In this document: piece by piece, positions 61,233-64,000 of the stretch | Numbering within the stretch: position 1 is the first letter of the stretch | Layout: each line of letters opens with the position of its first letter | From: Corynebacterium casei LMG S-19264 | GTDB taxonomy: Bacteria > Actinomycetota > Actinomycetes > Mycobacteriales > Mycobacteriaceae | Assembly (NCBI RefSeq): GCF_000550785.1 | Contig: NZ_CP004350.1 | Coordinates: forward strand, 2,398,009 to 2,462,008 | Direction of reading: 5' to 3' | Length of the DNA: 64,000 bases | Position numbers and translations under genes: made by a program | Notes under the pieces: generated by a model | What the model was told of the DNA's origin: nothing | Seen by the model: only the letters and a program-made list of their open reading frames with translations | Database searches by the model: none

Positions 61233-62680
61233 GAGAGTGTCTAATGGTTTGTGTGTGAGGGGTTTCCCTTACATGAAGGAGATAAACCATAATGGATTCT
61301 GTGGCGAAACGAGATCCGGAAGATTCCGCGAAGATTAAAGCGATCGAGCAGAAACTGCTGGCGAACCCGGAGATAGCCAAGCTCATTGATGAGCTGGGAA
61401 CCACAGCAACGGACGCCAACGACCTAGTCCGGGGATTACTGCAAGCTTCGGTCACCCGTGGCTTGGAAGCCGAAATGGATGCCCACCTGGGTTATTCCAA
61501 AGGCGATCGTGAGGCCAAAGCGGCCGGTGGTGGCGATAATTATCGCAACGGCTCCTATGTCAAAAAGGTTGATTCGAACTACGGCCCGGTCGATGTCACC
61601 GTTCCACGTGATCGGCAGGGCACGTTCTTGCCCACGATGGTGCCGAAAGGCTCACGCAGGTTAACCGATGTCGATGACATGATCATCAGTTTGTATGCCG
61701 GTGGCATGACAGTGCGCGATATCCAGCATCATATGGCCACGGTCATGAGGGTTGATATCTCGCATGAAACGATTTCCGCAGTGACTGATGCGGTGCTAGA
61801 TGAAGTCATGATCTGGCAAAACCGTCAGCTAGACGAGTTCTACCCGGTAATATTCCTCGATGCGCTGCGTATCAAAGTTCGCGACGGTGGACGAGTAGTT
61901 AACAAGTCCGCCTTTTTGGCTATCGGCGTGGATATGGACGGGATCAAACACATCCTGGGTATCTGGTTGGCGAAAGAAGAAGGCGCCTCCTTCTGGGCTC
62001 ATGTGTGCGCGAACCTGGCAAGCCGTGGAGTCCAGGACGTGTTTATTGTCTGCTGCGATGGTTTGGAAGGCCTGCCGGAAGCGGTGGAAGCAACGTGGCC
62101 GGATTCGATGGTGCAGACCTGTGTGGTGCATTTGATTCGTGCAGCAAACCGGTGGGTGGCCTATGGCGATCGTAAGACCGTATCTGCGGCGTTGAAGAAG
62201 GTGTATACCGCGCCTGACGAGGCAACCGCACGTGCAGCGTTGGATGAATTCGCCGACTCAGAACTGGGCCAGAAATATCCCCAATCAGTCAAGGTCTGGA
62301 CGGATGCGTGGGAGCGTTTCGTGCCGTTTCTGCAGTTCCCGCCGATGGCCAGAAAGGTCATCTATACGACAAACTCGATTGAGTCGATGAATAACGAGCT
62401 GCGTAAAGCTACCCGTAACCGCGTGCAATTTACCAATGATGATTCCGCGATTAAGACGCTGTGGTTGATGATCTGCAATATTGAGGATAAACGCGCGGCT
62501 AAACGCGCAAAACAGGGCAAGAAAGCTGCTGCTACCAGCGGAAGACTCATCGAAGGCAGAAAGGTCACCAACTGGAAACAAGCCATCAACCAAATGGCCG
62601 TGGCCTACCCCGAACGATTCACCAACTACCTATAAATCACTAACCCCGAAAGCCCCACACACAAAATACTTGACACGCTC
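61233..62680 (+). mobile_element. IS-C copy 3: IS256-family element inside IS-B copy 2
   Basis: 1448 bp with the standard ends. The target duplication is TACGGTGG (61225-61232, 62681-62688). The insertion point is 49 bp from the one used in IS-B copy 1 and has the same orientation, so the two insertions are independent. Confidence 0.96.
61292..62635 (+). CDS. IS256-family transposase of IS-C copy 3
   Basis: Intact, 447 residues, with the same catalytic acids as the other copies. It has Ala29 like copy 2, but Glu259 (GLEGLPE) where copies 1 and 2 have Lys, and Asp309 (APDEAT) where they have Glu. The three copies are therefore not exact duplicates. Confidence 0.95.
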   Translation: MDSVAKRDPEDSAKIKAIEQKLLANPEIAKLIDELGTTATDANDLVRGLLQASVTRGLEAEMDAHLGYSKGDREAKAAGGGDNYRNGSYVKKVDSNYGPVDVTVPRDRQGTFLPTMVPKGSRRLTDVDDMIISLYAGGMTVRDIQHHMATVMRVDISHETISAVTDAVLDEVMIWQNRQLDEFYPVIFLDALRIKVRDGGRVVNKSAFLAIGVDMDGIKHILGIWLAKEEGASFWAHVCANLASRGVQDVFIVCCDGLEGLPEAVEATWPDSMVQTCVVHLIRAANRWVAYGDRKTVSAALKKVYTAPDEATARAALDEFADSELGQKYPQSVKVWTDAWERFVPFLQFPPMARKVIYTTNSIESMNNELRKATRNRVQFTNDDSAIKTLWLMICNIEDKRAAKRAKQGKKAAATSGRLIEGRKVTNWKQAINQMAVAYPERFTNYL

Positions 62681-62744
62681 TACGGTGGTCGCCTCATTCA
62701 TTCATAAGGGCTATCACCGATAGTTACAGATACACCACGCTAGC

Positions 62745-63026
62745 GGACACTGATAATAGAGAGTGCGGGACAAGAACCACTCGGAATGACCCACTAGCGG
62801 ACTGGTCACAATCTGATTGTGTGCCTTCGTTGCGATCTGTCTTCCGGGCTGGTTCTCGCCCCGCACCGCGATCCGGTGATTCGGTCATGACTTTATAGGA
62901 GCGTGACCTCTCACCGTGACCACCCTGGCAGGTGTCATGGTACTAGTCCCATCAGTGTCTTGTCTGCCCGAACCCTCGGATCAGCGGCTACCTTCACCAT
63001 TTCCCTATACGAAAGCGCTGACAGCC
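62745..63026 (+). other. Region between IS-B copy 2 and the IS110-type transposase gene
   Basis: 282 bp without a convincing gene, probably the 5' non-coding end of the IS110-type element. It starts GGACACTGATAATAG. I could not define the element's end, since IS110 elements usually lack clear terminal inverted repeats. Confidence 0.5.
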
Positions 63027-64000
63027 ATGACCACAGACATCGATTTCTCTGCAAAACCCGTTGCTGGGGTCGACACCCACACCGACACCCACACCGTTGC
63101 CACGGTGACTGCAACCGGCCGGCATCTGGCCACCGAAACCTTTCCCACCACCAGGGCCGGCTACACACACCTCACCGAGTTTCTTAACAAGCACGGTGTC
63201 GGCACCGTCGGAGTAGAAGGAACCAACTCTTTCGGTGCCGGATTAACCCGGCACCTGATAGACCGTGGCTACACGGTAGTTGAAGTCCTGCGCCCGAAGC
63301 GCAGCATCCGACGCCGGGACGGGAAGTCAGATCCGGTGGATGCCCTTGCCGCCGCGCGACAGGTCCTGTCAGGGGAAGGACTGAGCACGCCTAAAGATTC
63401 CACAGGCCCGGTGGAGTCGTTACGAGCGTTACAGATCACCCGGAAACAGCTGGTGTCCACCACCACGACACTCATCACGACGATAAAGTCGATGCTGGTC
63501 ACAGCCCCTAATGATATCCGCGCCCGCTACGGAACTATGACTAACCACACCCTTGTCAACGCATTGGTGTACTGCCGTCCATCGCCGGATCTTAGCGATC
63601 CGCGAAATGGTGTGCTGACCAGCCTGAAGATTCTGGCCACGACCTACCGCGCGTTGCGAGTGCAGTGTGATGAGTTGGAAGCCCGGATCGCTGCTCTGGT
63701 GTCAATGATCAATCCTCATGTCAGCAATATCGTAGGATGTGGGGCTCTTGTTTCCGCTGATCTGTTGATCAGCATCGGAGATAATCCTGAGCGCATTCAC
63801 TCGGAAGCAGCGCTGGCGAACTTGTGTGGGGTGGCTCCATTGCCGGCAAGCTCTGGGCGAACCAACCGGCACCGGCTTAATCGTGGTGGTGACCGGCGTG
63901 CGAACTCGGCGTTGTATCGGATTGCTCTTGTGAGGATGCGCTATGACCAACGCACCAAAGCCTACGTCGCTAGGCGCACCGCAGAAGGGTTGTCGAAAAA
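63027..64000 (+). CDS. IS110-family transposase, cut by the window end
   Basis: The frame is open from the ATG at 63027 through the end of the window (324 codons seen). The N-terminal RuvC-like DEDD domain has VAGVDTHTDTH with the first Asp (residue 16), VGVEGTNSFG with the Glu and RDGKSDPVDALAA with a later Asp. The C-terminal Transposase_20-type domain starts around CGALVSADLLISIGD, with LANLCGVAPLPASSG and NRHRLNRGGDRRANSALY, the region bearing the catalytic Ser in this family. IS110 elements are guided by a bridge RNA encoded in the element's non-coding end (established for IS621 and relatives). Confidence 0.93.
   Translation, partial: MTTDIDFSAKPVAGVDTHTDTHTVATVTATGRHLATETFPTTRAGYTHLTEFLNKHGVGTVGVEGTNSFGAGLTRHLIDRGYTVVEVLRPKRSIRRRDGKSDPVDALAAARQVLSGEGLSTPKDSTGPVESLRALQITRKQLVSTTTTLITTIKSMLVTAPNDIRARYGTMTNHTLVNALVYCRPSPDLSDPRNGVLTSLKILATTYRALRVQCDELEARIAALVSMINPHVSNIVGCGALVSADLLISIGDNPERIHSEAALANLCGVAPLPASSGRTNRHRLNRGGDRRANSALYRIALVRMRYDQRTKAYVARRTAEGLSK

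Larger units (their letters stand above)
59846..62744 (-). mobile_element. IS-B copy 2: IS256-family element carrying IS-C copy 3
   Basis: It begins GGTCAAGTCCGACGG and ends ACCACGCTAGC like copy 1. Without IS-C and its duplication it is 1443 bp, identical in length to copy 1. The flanks ACCGAGTG (59838-59845) and GGACACTG (62745-62752) do not match, so no target duplication is present. That suggests a deletion or recombination beside the element. A short patch upstream of the transposase (61200-61214) differs clearly from copy 1 while the flanks of the patch are identical. Confidence 0.85.

Noticed and set aside
4779..62744. The two direct IS-B copies as ends of one large composite transposon
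   Set aside because: The outer flanks do not form a target duplication with each other. Copy 1 has its own duplication, and the DNA between them is mostly conserved backbone.

Overview
The window looks like a chromosomal segment of a Corynebacterium, species not determined. Evidence: a two-subunit clpP1-clpP2 pair next to tig, a mycothiol-dependent-reductase-like DsbA protein, an Rv2509/CmrA-type mycolate reductase, a fused CopD/CtaG membrane protein, a C. glutamicum-type sialic acid cluster, and IS1249-group insertion sequences. From memory, the order clpP2-clpP1-tig ... rpiB-DsbA-like-pepN ... ettA-ssbB ... cmrA-orn-lppS follows Rv2460c-Rv2518c of Mycobacterium tuberculosis, so most of the window is conserved actinobacterial backbone. 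There are five tRNA genes (Pro, Gly, Arg, His, Lys). I found no rRNA and no CRISPR array.

Layout. 1-3.5 kb: proteolysis and folding (clpP2, clpP1 with a ClgR-type box, tig) and tRNA-Pro. 3.85-8.16 kb: three insertion sequences nested inside one another, each with an intact 8-bp target duplication. 8.2-27.3 kb: tRNA-Gly, a Gly/Asp-rich membrane-anchored protein, aldo/keto reductase, rpiB, DsbA-like reductase, pepN, SdpI-like protein, SDR, metB (divergent from mscS-like and glbO with a perfect McbR-type box between them), an alanine dehydrogenase gene broken by one TAG codon, an HNH endonuclease gene, thioesterase, ettA, ssbB and ctaG/copD. A 50-bp element with convergent DnaA-box-like arms precedes both the HNH gene and ssbB.

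27.5-40.3 kb: tRNA-Arg, then a sialic acid regulon. It consists of siaEFGI-type ABC importer genes followed by a tandem alpha/beta hydrolase, a divergent GntR regulator (nanR), nanA-nagA, and divergent nanK-nanE. A shared 13-bp motif at three promoters is a candidate NanR operator. The genes would import sialic acid and convert it through ManNAc, ManNAc-6-P and GlcNAc-6-P to GlcN-6-P; nagB and a sialidase are not in the window. 40.3-50.4 kb: Old Yellow Enzyme homologue, cmrA, AGCS symporter, orn, tRNA-His, lipocalin, a DUF2867 remnant coupled to an FUSC protein, LLM oxidoreductase, L,D-transpeptidase and tRNA-Lys.

50.4-64 kb is an IS-rich accessory region. It holds a complete IS1249-like element, a 406-bp MITE-like derivative of the element at 3.85 kb, an AlbA_2/HATPase-type gene cleanly interrupted by an IS256-family element, a small HTH protein, an ABC-transporter/HAD/EEP operon truncated by another IS256-family element, and an IS110-family transposase running off the window.

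Names IS-A to IS-D are local labels: IS-A and IS-D are IS1249-like, IS-B and IS-C are two different IS256-family elements. No database search was run; identities rest on motifs, length and recalled families.
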